DNA from: a virus
Length of the DNA: 64,000 bases
Virus record (IMG/VR): IMGVR_UViG_3300036828_001020
Coordinates: 1 to 64,000 of that record
Strand: one strand, 5' to 3'
Part shown: positions 55,761 through 63,693 of the stretch, in pieces
Layout: each line of letters starts with the position of its first letter
How positions within the stretch are numbered: position 1 is the stretch's first letter
Position numbers and translations under genes: made by a program
The notes under the pieces: generated by a model
The model's input: only the letters and a program-made list of their open reading frames with translations
Databases searched by the model: none
What the model was told of the DNA's origin: nothing

Positions 55761-56099
55761 ATGATGGCGATGGTCAAAAGGGTATGGATCGCGCAGTGTT
55801 TGTGCCCGGCGCGGCACTGCATCATGGCGACCGCAGGCGAGGCGATGACGCCGGCCGAGGTCGAAGAGCGGGTCACCCGCCCGCTGCGCGACAAAGTCAT
55901 GAGGTGGTTGCTAGACGGTACAATAAACCCGTGGTGCGCGCTGTGCGACGCCAAGGCCGAGACCTGGCATTTCGAGACCGGGCGCACCCGCTGGGCCTCG
56001 CTTGACGACGCCCGCCCCGAATTGGAGAAGAACCAGGCCGAGCAAGCGGTGACCCGCGCGATGTGGGGCGACACCCATCGCCGGAAGCCCGATGCCTGA
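55761..56099 (+). CDS. Hypothetical Cys protein, probably leaderless, 112 residues
   Basis: ATG 55761 begins seven bases after the -10 hexamer, so its mRNA likely has no leader. MMAMVKRVWIAQCLCPARHC and NPWCALCDAKAETWHF give two Cys pairs. Unknown function; first gene of the right-hand early operon. Confidence 0.55.
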   Translation: MMAMVKRVWIAQCLCPARHCIMATAGEAMTPAEVEERVTRPLRDKVMRWLLDGTINPWCALCDAKAETWHFETGRTRWASLDDARPELEKNQAEQAVTRAMWGDTHRRKPDA

Positions 56100-56490
56100 T
56101 GAATCTTCTGACGCAGAAAAGGATGCGAGAATGCGTGTGTACACCGCTATCGGAGAGGAACTTGATCTCGTCGCTGCTGACTTATTCGGAAAAGATTTCG
56201 TTCGAAGTGATGGCGAAACTGATGCCGCGTTCCGGCATCGCATGATCCGCCGCATGGCGGCGCGGTCAGCTCGGGAAATAACCTGCCCCAGATCCGGGGA
56301 GGCGTGTCGAGAGGAACTGTGCGCGACATCGGGCTGGTGTGTGGCCGCTGGTTGGCCAAATGCGGAAATGAAGACAATTCCGCCTTTAGACCATTACCCG
56401 GAACCGCCGTCCGCGCCCGACAAAAAATACAGTTTCTCGGATGTGAACCCTTGGGTTCAGCCGGCACGGCGCCGCCGGCACGATGCCTGA
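56092..56490 (+). CDS. Hypothetical protein, 132 residues
   Basis: Overlaps the previous gene by eight bases. Acidic N-terminus, then ITCPRSGEACREELCATSGW with Cys residues and an Arg-rich end. Not recognised. Confidence 0.55.
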   Translation: MPDESSDAEKDARMRVYTAIGEELDLVAADLFGKDFVRSDGETDAAFRHRMIRRMAARSAREITCPRSGEACREELCATSGWCVAAGWPNAEMKTIPPLDHYPEPPSAPDKKYSFSDVNPWVQPARRRRHDA

Positions 56491-56665
56491 TGACGAGGAG
56501 CGGCAGCTAAGGATTGACCTGATGACGATTCAAATCGAGCGGTTGCGCCAGGAGTTGCGCATGGAGAGCCGCAAATTCGCGGTACAGGCGCTGCTCGCGG
56601 CAGCGGCCCTGCTGATCGCCGGCATCGCGATCGGCCGCTTTACCTGCGTGTTGTTCCATCCCTGA
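56483..56665 (+). CDS. Coiled-coil membrane protein, 60 residues
   Basis: MPDDEERQLRIDLMTIQIER ... then KFAVQALLAAAALLIAGIAI: charged helix plus one membrane helix, same layout as 34473-34718. Confidence 0.6.
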   Translation: MPDDEERQLRIDLMTIQIERLRQELRMESRKFAVQALLAAAALLIAGIAIGRFTCVLFHP

Positions 56666-56678
56666 TGCCGGCAGCCGA

Positions 56679-56912
56679 TCAGCTGTTGCGCGGGCGCCCG
56701 CGATGCGGCGGCTCCCAGACATCGGGGCGCAATTCATAGCACGGGATCTTGTAGAGCTTTTCGATGGTCAGGGCATGCCGGACCGGCACCTTTTTCCACT
56801 GGATGACGGCCGCCGCGGAGATCCCGAGCTGTCGGGCGAGCTTGGCAAAGCTGCCGGCGGCGGCGACGGCGATGGCGACGCCGGGATCATCGCGCGGTTT
56901 GGCTTTGGGCAT
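56679..56912 (-). CDS. Cro / YdaS-like repressor
   Basis: 77 residues. AVAAAGSFAKLARQLGISAA then AVIQWKKVPVRHALTIEKLY is the YdaS/Cro HTH with the typical WK.VP turn; the end YELRPDVW is also characteristic. Minus strand between plus operons, divergent from the gene at 56951. A plausible ligand for the AAGGTNACCTT operators. Confidence 0.8.
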   Translation of the reverse strand: MPKAKPRDDPGVAIAVAAAGSFAKLARQLGISAAAVIQWKKVPVRHALTIEKLYKIPCYELRPDVWEPPHRGRPRNS

Positions 56913-56950
56913 GCGCTCGGCAAATAAAGTAGCAAGGCGAGCTTAGCAAG

Positions 56951-57397
56951 ATGCCGCGTCAGCCCGCCCTCAAACCAACCATCGCCGAGCTCCGGCGCGG
57001 CGGCAAAGTTGCCCATTTACCGGAGCCCGGCTATTTCCGGCTAAAGCGGATCCGCGGCGGGCCGTGGATTCCGGCGCTGATCTGGGCCCCGTGCCCGATG
57101 GTGCTCGCCGAGCCGCGCGGCGAGCTCGTCGCCATCGGCGAGAACGAATTTACCGAGCCACCCGAATATTGGTGCCGGCCGGCCGATCCGTGGCGCGGGC
57201 CGCGCTGGCTGCGCGCGACGATCGGCGACGACGAGGTCGACCCCCTCGACGTGTGGCAATGGGGAAGCCGCATCACCGCGGCCGAATATCACCATCGCAT
57301 GGCGCTGCGCGAATGGGCGATCCGCCACGCTCCGCAGCAGCCCGAGGCACTGCCGCGGCAGCGCGTCAACCTGACCCGCCAGCCATCGCTGCTGTGA
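56951..57397 (+). CDS. Hypothetical phage protein, 148 residues
   Basis: Trp-rich: YFRLKRIRGGPWIPALIWAP and PPEYWCRPADPWRGPRWLRA. Divergent from the Cro-like gene. Not recognised. Confidence 0.6.
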   Translation: MPRQPALKPTIAELRRGGKVAHLPEPGYFRLKRIRGGPWIPALIWAPCPMVLAEPRGELVAIGENEFTEPPEYWCRPADPWRGPRWLRATIGDDEVDPLDVWQWGSRITAAEYHHRMALREWAIRHAPQQPEALPRQRVNLTRQPSLL

Positions 57398-57498
57398 GCC
57401 GCCAGACTTAATATTTTCGCCGCGCGCCTGACGCATAAATAAATATTCCGCGGCCCTCGAAAAACTTCAAAAAACGCTGAGTTTCCCGAGGTTTCGGT

Positions 57499-57533
57499 TT
57501 ACTGTTATCCCCCGATTATGATAAGGTCACCTT
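57499..57533 (+). promoter_or_regulatory. Shared phage promoter/operator, copy 4
   Basis: TTACTG (57499-57504), 17 nt, TAAGGT (57522-57527), palindrome AAGGTCACCTT (57523-57533). Drives the recombination genes; the ATG follows at 57559 after GGGGAG. Confidence 0.7.
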
Positions 57534-57558
57534 CTCAAAAAGGGGAGATCACAGAAGC

Positions 57559-58389
57559 ATGCCAGACACCCTGGAAAGACAGGACCAGGCGGAATTTCCG
57601 CGGATCCACAACCAGCCGCCCGAAGTCATCGACATCAATGATCCAGATGTCTTGGCCTCGCGGCTCGCCCGTGATTACGCCGACCAGGTCCGGCGCTTTG
57701 TCGAGCTCGAAATCGCCGCCAAGGCGTTCCCGCCGGGCGAGATCACGACCGAGGAAGCGGCCACGCGGATTGTCGACTGGGTGGCCCAGCAGGTGCGGCC
57801 GCTGACCGCCGAGGCCAGGGAGGATCACGACAAGATCAAAAAGCCCTACTGGGACTGCGGCAAGGTGGTCGACGCGTTTTTTCTAAACCGCATCAAGCAG
57901 CTCAACAACGCGGTCGGCCCGGTGCAGCGCCGCGCCGATTTGTACCGCCAGCGCAAGGAGGCCGAGCAGCGCCGCCGAGAGGAGGCGGCCCGCCGCGCCG
58001 CCGAGCAGGCCCGCCAGAAGGCGGCTGACGAAGCCGCCCGGCTGGCCGCCGACGCTCAGCGCAAGGTCGACGAGGGCGACCGCCCGGCGGCGATCGAATT
58101 GCAAACCCAAGCCGACCAGCAGGCCGACCAGGCCGCGGCGGCCGAGAAGATCGTCAACGCCCCGCCAGCCCCGGTGCACCTGCATGGCGACTATGGCGCG
58201 ACCGGGTTTTCGGTTGAGAAGTGGGCCTTTGAATACGACGACTTGACCGAGCTGCCGCCGCGCTACTGGAAGCCCGACGACGAGCTGGTCCAGGCCGACA
58301 TCGATGCCGCGGCCAGAAAGGGCGAGACCCCATCGATCCCCGGTGTGCGGATCTGGCGCAACGACAAGTTCATTATCAGAAAATGCTAA
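57559..58389 (+). CDS. RecT-operon protein with Ala/Arg/Glu coiled coil
   Basis: 276 residues. PEVIDINDPDVLASRLARDY at the start, a long charged coiled coil at about 130-215 and a C-terminal domain (VEKWAFEYDDLTELPPRYWK, PGVRIWRNDKFIIRKC). Such proteins often precede RecT genes in phages; exact function unknown. Confidence 0.65.
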   Translation: MPDTLERQDQAEFPRIHNQPPEVIDINDPDVLASRLARDYADQVRRFVELEIAAKAFPPGEITTEEAATRIVDWVAQQVRPLTAEAREDHDKIKKPYWDCGKVVDAFFLNRIKQLNNAVGPVQRRADLYRQRKEAEQRRREEAARRAAEQARQKAADEAARLAADAQRKVDEGDRPAAIELQTQADQQADQAAAAEKIVNAPPAPVHLHGDYGATGFSVEKWAFEYDDLTELPPRYWKPDDELVQADIDAAARKGETPSIPGVRIWRNDKFIIRKC

Positions 58390-58413
58390 CCCCCCATTCC
58401 CAAGGAGTTCCCC

Positions 58414-59928
58414 ATGCCTGACGATACCGCTGTCATCGAACGCACCGTTGCCCCGCCAGCCCCGCCAGCGCCGCCGGCTCCCGTGGCGGCGACCGGCTTT
58501 GGCGCGTTCTCGATCGCCCACCTGCCGCTGTCACTGCAGATTTTGTTTAACCCGGAGCTCAACCGGCAATGCGTCTCGGTGGCCAATTATCTGTCCAAGG
58601 CCGAGGGCATAACGCCGGCGCATTTGCTGGGCAAGCACGAGGCCTGCTTTGCCGTCGTCGCGCGCTCGCTGACCTGGCAGCTGGACCCGTTCGCGGTCGC
58701 CGGCGCGACCTACCAGACGCCCGACAAAAAGGTCGGCTATTACGGCTCGCTGTGCCAGTCGATTATTGAGAACTCGGGCCGCCTGGAGGGCGGCGTGAGA
58801 TACGCCCATTATGGCGATTGGGCGCAAGTGCGCGGCCGGTTCAAGATCGTCGAAAGGCCCAGCAGTCGCGACAACAACCGGGTGGTCAGGGCACCCGAGC
58901 AGCAATGGACCGACGAGGACGAAATCGGGATCGGTGTCACGGTCAGCGCGCTGATCAAAGGCGAGGCCAGCCCGCGCGAGATGAATTTCGACATGGCGCA
59001 GGCCTATCCACGGTACTCAACCCTGTGGATCACCGACCCGATGACGCAGATCCAATATACGGCGGTCAGGCGGTTTGCGACGTCGGTGGTGCCCACCCTC
59101 TTTATGGGCGTGCCGTTTGACCGCGAGGATTACGACGATTGGGCCGATACACTGCGCGATGTTACCCCGGTACGCCCGCAGCTCGGCGAGTATGGGCCGC
59201 AAGGCAAGACCGAGCCATCACCCCGCCAACGAAGCCGTCGCCGGCAAGAGGCCGATGCGCATTTTGGCAATGACGGCGAGGATCCGCCGCTCGATCAGAA
59301 CCCCGCGGCGCGCGCGGAGACTAGCAAGGTCAACCCGCCGCAATTTTTCTTCGCCGACGCCGACGGCATCGTGCATGAGGATTTTGCCTCGTTTGAAGAG
59401 GCGGTGGCCGACTATGCGAGCTATCTCGAGGCGGCTGCCAAGCAGGGTGAGAAGCCGCTGATCACCGCCTGGGACAGTGGCGCGCAATTGCTCGCCAATC
59501 TGCGCGAGACCGGGCACGACAGCGCGGCCGATGCACTCTCGCGGGAATATTCAAAGCTGGTCAGCGATCTCGACAAGCCTGCCCCTGGCGGGGAACAGGG
59601 GCCGCCAGCCGGGGGCGGGGCGACCAAGCCGCCAGCGGCAAGAGCACCGTCGCCGGCAGCCAAGAGCGCACCCGGCGAATTGCCGCTCGCCGACCAGGCG
59701 GGCGGTGACCCTGCCGATGTCGAGGTGCCGCGCGGCATCCTGACCTCGCAGGGCTGGTTCCCGCTGGCCAAGGCCAAACTAAAGGCGATGAGCGAGGCCA
59801 AGCGGCCGCCGACCGAGTTTGCGCTGTTCCGCAGCAAAAACGCCGAGGCGCTGCAGAAGCTCGAGGACGAGCTGCCAAACTGGTGGAAGATCCTCGATAA
59901 CGCGATCAAGGCCGAGTTCCGGCCCTGA
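58414..59928 (+). CDS. RecT-family single-strand annealing recombinase
   Basis: 504 residues; homology about 30-255: QCVSVANYLSKAEGITPAHL, ARSLTWQLDPFAVAGATYQT, GYYGSLCQSIIENSGRLEG and WITDPMTQIQYTAVRRFATS. The second half (Pro/Ala linker, then LTSQGWFPLAKAKLKAMSEA) goes beyond the usual RecT length and may bind a partner. No RecE-like exonuclease seen here. Under promoter copy 4. Confidence 0.85.
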   Translation: MPDDTAVIERTVAPPAPPAPPAPVAATGFGAFSIAHLPLSLQILFNPELNRQCVSVANYLSKAEGITPAHLLGKHEACFAVVARSLTWQLDPFAVAGATYQTPDKKVGYYGSLCQSIIENSGRLEGGVRYAHYGDWAQVRGRFKIVERPSSRDNNRVVRAPEQQWTDEDEIGIGVTVSALIKGEASPREMNFDMAQAYPRYSTLWITDPMTQIQYTAVRRFATSVVPTLFMGVPFDREDYDDWADTLRDVTPVRPQLGEYGPQGKTEPSPRQRSRRRQEADAHFGNDGEDPPLDQNPAARAETSKVNPPQFFFADADGIVHEDFASFEEAVADYASYLEAAAKQGEKPLITAWDSGAQLLANLRETGHDSAADALSREYSKLVSDLDKPAPGGEQGPPAGGGATKPPAARAPSPAAKSAPGELPLADQAGGDPADVEVPRGILTSQGWFPLAKAKLKAMSEAKRPPTEFALFRSKNAEALQKLEDELPNWWKILDNAIKAEFRP

Positions 59929-60023
59929 CCCCGGCAATGGCGCTGGCGCATGGCGGGGCGGTCAAGCCACCGCGGCGGCGGCGCCCGCGCTGGCGCCAGT
60001 GGTTGCGGTGCTGGCTGTGGTGA

Positions 60024-60137
60024 TCAGTTCGGCGGCTGGGTGGGCTCGTCGGGTGCCGGCGCCGGCGCCTCATCGGGAGCAGGCTGGTTCGGCGGCTGCG
60101 GTTGCGGCTCGGGTTCCTGGTGCGGTTCCTGGTGCAT
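60024..60137 (-). CDS. 37-residue Pro/Glu-rich mini-protein, tentative
   Basis: MHQEPHQEPEPQPQPPNQPA then APAPAPDEPTQPPN. Biased composition; start weakly supported by TGGAAAG. Rest of 59929-60162 shows nothing else. Confidence 0.3.
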   Translation of the reverse strand: MHQEPHQEPEPQPQPPNQPAPDEAPAPAPDEPTQPPN

Positions 60138-60162
60138 GGCGATGCTTTCCAGACAAGAGAAA

Positions 60163-60192
60163 GGCCGCGCCCCTCCAGGAGGCGCGGCCCGG
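60163..60192 (-). terminator. Intrinsic terminator after the Pro-His repeat gene
   Basis: Minus strand GGCCGCGCC ... GGCGCGGCC (9-bp stem, 9-nt loop) then TTTCTCTT. Directly downstream of the gene at 60203-60775. Confidence 0.7.
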
Positions 60193-60202
60193 AACATGCT
60201 TT

Positions 60203-60775
60203 TTAGGGGCGCCGGACGGGGGTTCCCGATGGGGTCGGATGCGGGACGGTCGGCACGCCGACAACTACCCAGCCGGTGCGTATTGTCCAGGCAATTTTCC
60301 ATTCCACGAGCGGCCGGAGGCCTCCCTCGATCGGTGGCTGCGGGCCGGGAGGCCCTTGATCGGGATACGGGTCGATAGGTCCTCCCCATATCTCCAAGGG
60401 CGGCAGCGGCGGCAAGTAAATCGGATGTGTTGGGACACCAGGCGCTATAGCGTCCGGTGGGATTACTATGGGATGACTTGGGGATGGCGGCAAGTAAATT
60501 GGATGTGTTGGGACACCAGGTGCTATAGCATCCGGTGGGATTACTATGGGATGACTTGGGTACACCGGTATATATATCGGATGACTTGGGACCGGCGGCG
60601 GTCCGGGCTCAATCGAGCCCGGCGGAATAATGACAATCGGGTGACTTGGGACCAGCGGCGGGCCGCCGGGCGCGATCGGGTGCTCAGGCCGGGGGCCGCC
60701 AGGCAGCGGTCCGCCGCCGACCCCCAACCCCGTCAAAAACGCCTCGCCTACGATTGTTACAGGTACTCCTGCCAT
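60203..60775 (-). CDS. Pro-His-Ile repeat protein, 190 residues
   Basis: Repeats of PSHPIVIPPDAIAPGVPTHP with PIYLPP. The central repeat is 26 codons (78 bp), two near-identical copies from about 60411 to 60566. N-terminus MAGVPVTIVGEAFLTGLGVG and a non-repetitive C-terminus. Extended Pro-rich fibres like this occur in phage structural or surface proteins; function unknown. Confidence 0.65.
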   Translation of the reverse strand: MAGVPVTIVGEAFLTGLGVGGGPLPGGPRPEHPIAPGGPPLVPSHPIVIIPPGSIEPGPPPVPSHPIYIPVYPSHPIVIPPDAIAPGVPTHPIYLPPSPSHPIVIPPDAIAPGVPTHPIYLPPLPPLEIWGGPIDPYPDQGPPGPQPPIEGGLRPLVEWKIAWTIRTGWVVVGVPTVPHPTPSGTPVRRP

Positions 60776-60798
60776 AGCAAGTTCCTCGTTGTGGGAAA

Positions 60799-60866
60799 GC
60801 GCGGGGCCCCCCGCGCGGAAGTACTCCCAACCCAGGCACCTACAGGGGCCCGCAGGTGCCGCCCTA
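60799..60866. repeat. Cluster of strong hairpins in a gene-free gap
   Basis: GCGCGGGGCCCCCCGCGC (60799-60816) and GGCACCT ... AGGTGCC nearby, plus CGCCGCACTTCGGCG at about 60958. In 60776-61011 no gene is seen. They could be terminators for the minus gene upstream leader or a packaging/structural element. Confidence 0.4.
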
Positions 60867-61011
60867 CCCTCTGCCAGACGGGGACCCCCCGCCGGGCATA
60901 CTCGGGTTCAAAAGGAATTAGGAAAACTGTGAGCCGATTTGTTGGCGCGATCAAGTAACGCCGCACTTCGGCGGAATGAATTTTTTGGGAAAAAACAATA
61001 TCGGAGGCGAG

Positions 61012-61233
61012 ATGACTGAGGAATTTATTATCACCGGGCTGGTGCTGATCTATGCGACCGGGTGCATGGCCACGATCGCCGAGATCTACGACCAGCAGAA
61101 AACCGGTATGGCCCCATCGGGAGCCGCGCTGGCGGTGCGCCATCCGGCACTGAGTGCGCTGGTCACGGTGGCGGCGATCGCCAGCTGGCCGCTGGTGCTG
61201 ACGTGGTGTGCAGTCCGAAAGGGGTGGCGATGA
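61012..61233 (+). CDS. Small membrane protein, 73 residues
   Basis: ATG 61012 behind GGAGGCGAG. Two membrane segments: FIITGLVLIYATGCMATIAE and ALVTVAAIASWPLVLTWCAV. Unknown. Confidence 0.6.
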   Translation: MTEEFIITGLVLIYATGCMATIAEIYDQQKTGMAPSGAALAVRHPALSALVTVAAIASWPLVLTWCAVRKGWR

Positions 61234-61673
61234 GTTACGGATTGAAGGACCTGGCGCAGGAAGTCAGCCAGGTGATCGAGGAGGCGATCGCCGGCGGCCG
61301 CTCGATGCCGGCGACCGAAATCGTCGCCCTGGTGCTCGAGCGGCACCCGTTGCCGCCGCCCTATGATGCCGCCGGGGTGCGTGATTTTGTGACGCTGGCG
61401 TGCACCTGGATGGTGCGCGAGCAGGTCCACAAGATCCTCGCGACCTTGAAGCGCAAAAACCTGCGCGGGCAGGCCCAGCTGCCCGGCTTCGCGCGGCTGT
61501 TGCCGGCTTACATTGTGATCCGCAATGACGTCGAGATGATCGTCGTCACCCCGCAATTGACCGACGCCGAGATCGAGACCAAGGCGCTCGAATACGAGGC
61601 GATGGCCGAGGGCTGTCTATTGCACGCCGGCGAATTGCGCCGCTATGCGCTCGAACGCCGCGAGGCCGCGTGA
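61230..61673 (+). CDS. Hypothetical protein, 147 residues
   Basis: ATGA overlap with the membrane protein gene. SYGLKDLAQEVSQVIEEAIA, VALVLERHPLPPPYDAAGVR and MVREQVHKILATLKRKN. Helical; perhaps a wHTH DNA-binding protein. Not recognised. Confidence 0.6.
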   Translation: MSYGLKDLAQEVSQVIEEAIAGGRSMPATEIVALVLERHPLPPPYDAAGVRDFVTLACTWMVREQVHKILATLKRKNLRGQAQLPGFARLLPAYIVIRNDVEMIVVTPQLTDAEIETKALEYEAMAEGCLLHAGELRRYALERREAA

Positions 61674-61855
61674 TGCGCACGGCTAAGGAAAAAGCCGCCG
61701 CGGCGATGGAGCGGCAATTGATCGTCGGCGAGCTGCTGGCCGAGATCTATGCGCTCGACGGCGATCCCGAGTGGTGCCAAATCGCCGCCGCATTGCGCGC
61801 GACGCATGATCATGTCCGCCGGGCGATGCACCCCGACGACCGCGAGGAGGCGTGA
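61673..61855 (+). CDS. Small hypothetical protein, 60 residues
   Basis: TGATG overlap. MRTAKEKAAAAMERQLIVGE and AAALRATHDHVRRAMHPDDR; helical, single Cys. Unknown. Confidence 0.55.
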   Translation: MRTAKEKAAAAMERQLIVGELLAEIYALDGDPEWCQIAAALRATHDHVRRAMHPDDREEA

Positions 61856-62100
61856 GGGCACGGGATCTGCGCCGGCCCGACGCCGCCTTTCGCCGGCTGT
61901 GGGGCCGACTATTGGCGATCGAGGATTGGCGGCCATGGGTGCTCGCCCCGGAAGCGATGAATTACGACCAGGCCGAGGATTGGGCCGCCAAGCACGGCGC
62001 CCGCCGGGTGATCGCGCTGTCGAGCGGCGACACGCTAGCCGAGGTGGTGCTGGTCGAAGTGTCGGAAAACTTTACAGGTGAGACCGAATGCCCCGAATGA
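61852..62100 (+). CDS. Small hypothetical protein, 82 residues
   Basis: GTG 61852 overlaps the previous stop (GTGA). Trp-rich (FRRLWGRLLAIEDWRPWVLA). The end carries repeat 1 of the TGTCGGAAAA motif (VSENFTGE). Confidence 0.55.
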   Translation: MRARDLRRPDAAFRRLWGRLLAIEDWRPWVLAPEAMNYDQAEDWAAKHGARRVIALSSGDTLAEVVLVEVSENFTGETECPE

Positions 62101-62338
62101 CCCGCTTTATCTCGGTCGACGGCCACGTCTACAAAATCGCCGAGGATGTAGATCTGTTCAATGTGACGATCATCAACAGCAAAGGCCTGGTGATCGCAGG
62201 GAAAATCTTAGAGCCAACGTCCCCCGACAACGTGTCGGAAAATCTTACAGGTTCGGGCGACCCTGCTGATGACGCATCAACGGCTTAGAATAAAGCGACA
62301 AGGGCTTAGGCAAAAAGCGCCTGTCGGAAAATTTTACA
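62059..62338 (+). repeat. Three copies of a TGTCGGAAAA-TTTACA motif
   Basis: GTGTCGGAAAACTTTACAGG at 62059, GTGTCGGAAAATCTTACAGG at 62232 and TGTCGGAAAATTTTACA at 62322. Two lie at the 3' ends of genes, one between genes. Confidence 0.65.
62097..62288 (+). CDS. Small hypothetical protein, 63 residues
   Basis: ATG 62097 overlaps the previous stop (ATGA). MTRFISVDGHVYKIAEDVDL and NVTIINSKGLVIAGKILEP; ends VSENLTGS..., similar to the end of the previous protein. Confidence 0.5.
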   Translation: MTRFISVDGHVYKIAEDVDLFNVTIINSKGLVIAGKILEPTSPDNVSENLTGSGDPADDASTA

Positions 62339-62433
62339 CTCGGTCTTTGCCGTGTCCGCCGACCCCGCAGAAACTCTATGGTGGCTCGTTTCTTGCTCAT
62401 AAAGCAATTAAATCAATTACCCAGGAGCTTGCC

Positions 62434-63141
62434 ATGATCAAAGAATTTCTCGCCGGCGTTGCCCTGACATTTGGCATTTTCACACTTGCCGGTGCGGCGC
62501 AAGCCGTGCCCTGCAGCGGCACCACGACAACCCTTGCCAATGGCAATTCGGTGGCCGCCTCGTTTCTGGTCGGCGCGGGCGGTGCCTCGACCGGCAATTG
62601 CGTGGCCGCGGGCGACAAAATCTTTGGCGCCTTCTCGACCTCGGGGGCCATCACCAACACCGGGAGTGCGAGCTTCTCGTTCTTTATGACGCCGGGCAAT
62701 GTGACGATCGGCTTTGCCGGGGTCGTGGCACCCAGCTCGGTGGGCGGTATAGACTATGCGGTGGCGGTTGATCCGGCCTTGGCCAACGGCTTTCAAATCG
62801 ACGATTTGCAAAAGGACTTCACGCTCAACGCCAGCGACGGCGGGCTCGCAGCCAGCGCCACCTTGACCGGGTTCACCACGCCGGCCTCGATCGACTTTAG
62901 CTGCACGCGCACGGTCAATCCGACAACCTCGAGCTGCCCGCAAACCGCATCCTTTAGCCCGGTTACCGGCGATCTCGACGTCAACCAGACGATCACCACC
63001 GGCGCCAATGCGATCGTTACCGCATTGACCGACACGATCTCACAGACCCCAGCGGCGGTTCCCGAGCCGGCCTCGCTGGCGATCCTCGGCTCGGCACTGG
63101 CCGGCATGGGATGGCTGCTCCGACGCCGGCGGCAAGTCTAA
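62434..63141 (+). CDS. PEP-CTERM secreted protein, 235 residues
   Basis: Signal peptide FLAGVALTFGIFTLAGAAQA and a C-terminal VPEPASLAILGSALAGMGWL plus LRRRRQV: the VPEP motif, membrane helix and Arg cluster of PEP-CTERM sorting signals, processed by an exosortase in EPS-making bacteria. Middle is a Gly/Ala/Ser/Thr-rich beta domain. ATG behind CAGGAG. A phage-encoded PEP-CTERM protein is unusual; presumably uses host exosortase. Confidence 0.85.
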   Translation: MIKEFLAGVALTFGIFTLAGAAQAVPCSGTTTTLANGNSVAASFLVGAGGASTGNCVAAGDKIFGAFSTSGAITNTGSASFSFFMTPGNVTIGFAGVVAPSSVGGIDYAVAVDPALANGFQIDDLQKDFTLNASDGGLAASATLTGFTTPASIDFSCTRTVNPTTSSCPQTASFSPVTGDLDVNQTITTGANAIVTALTDTISQTPAAVPEPASLAILGSALAGMGWLLRRRRQV

Positions 63142-63473
63142 AGCGGCGCCCGCGCGGCGCGCGCAGTCCGCAGCGCCTGCTCGTCCTCGAGGCGCTCGCG
63201 GCGGCGGCCGAGGCCGCGACGCCGCCGCCCGGCTGGGTCAAGCCCGAGGGTCTGGAACGCGCGGCCGGGCTCGACCCCGATGTTGCCGGCGGGCTCGAAT
63301 TTCTCGCCCTGCTCTACAACCATCTGCTCGGCATGGAGGTGCGCCTCTACACGGCACAGCGGCGGCTCGAGCGGCTGACCGATCAGGTCAAGAAATCCAG
63401 CAGCGAGGTCAAAGCCGGACTCGATGAGCTGGCGCAACGGCTGGCCGCGCTCGAGGTGCTGATCAAGGGGTAG
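63111..63473 (+). CDS. Hypothetical protein with coiled-coil C-terminus, 120 residues
   Basis: Overlaps the PEP-CTERM gene by 31 bp. Basic N-terminus, then GGLEFLALLYNHLLGMEVRL and a coiled coil (RLERLTDQVKKSSSEVKAGL). Unknown. Confidence 0.55.
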   Translation: MAAPTPAASLKRRPRGARSPQRLLVLEALAAAAEAATPPPGWVKPEGLERAAGLDPDVAGGLEFLALLYNHLLGMEVRLYTAQRRLERLTDQVKKSSSEVKAGLDELAQRLAALEVLIKG

Positions 63474-63693
63474 AGCGCAGCAATTCTTCGAGCTCTTCGA
63501 GGTGCAGGCGCAATTCGAGGCTCATCCATTTGCGGCCGATCTCGTGATAGAGCAGATCGAGCAGCACCCGGCATTCGGTGCGCAACGCCGCGTCGGGGAG
63601 CCCGCTGAGGTCGACGGCAGGGATATCGGCGGCCGGCGGCACCGGCTTAGCGGCTCGGCGGCGGCGTGTTTTGGTAGAGCTCGGGGCGGTCAT
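63463..63693 (-). CDS. Small hypothetical protein, 76 residues
   Basis: ATG 63693 (MTAPSSTKTRRRRAAKPVPP) then TECRVLLDLLYHEIGRKWMS and an acidic helix. Converges with the plus gene, overlapping by 11 bp. Unknown. Confidence 0.55.
   Translation of the reverse strand: MTAPSSTKTRRRRAAKPVPPAADIPAVDLSGLPDAALRTECRVLLDLLYHEIGRKWMSLELRLHLEELEELLRSTP

Noticed and set aside
60411-60566. CRISPR-like array at the 78-bp repeats
   Set aside because: The repeats are coding, in frame and contiguous without unique spacers.
60757-61143. 128-codon minus frame before the Pro-His protein
   Set aside because: It runs antisense through the well-supported membrane protein gene at 61012 and has no ribosome site.
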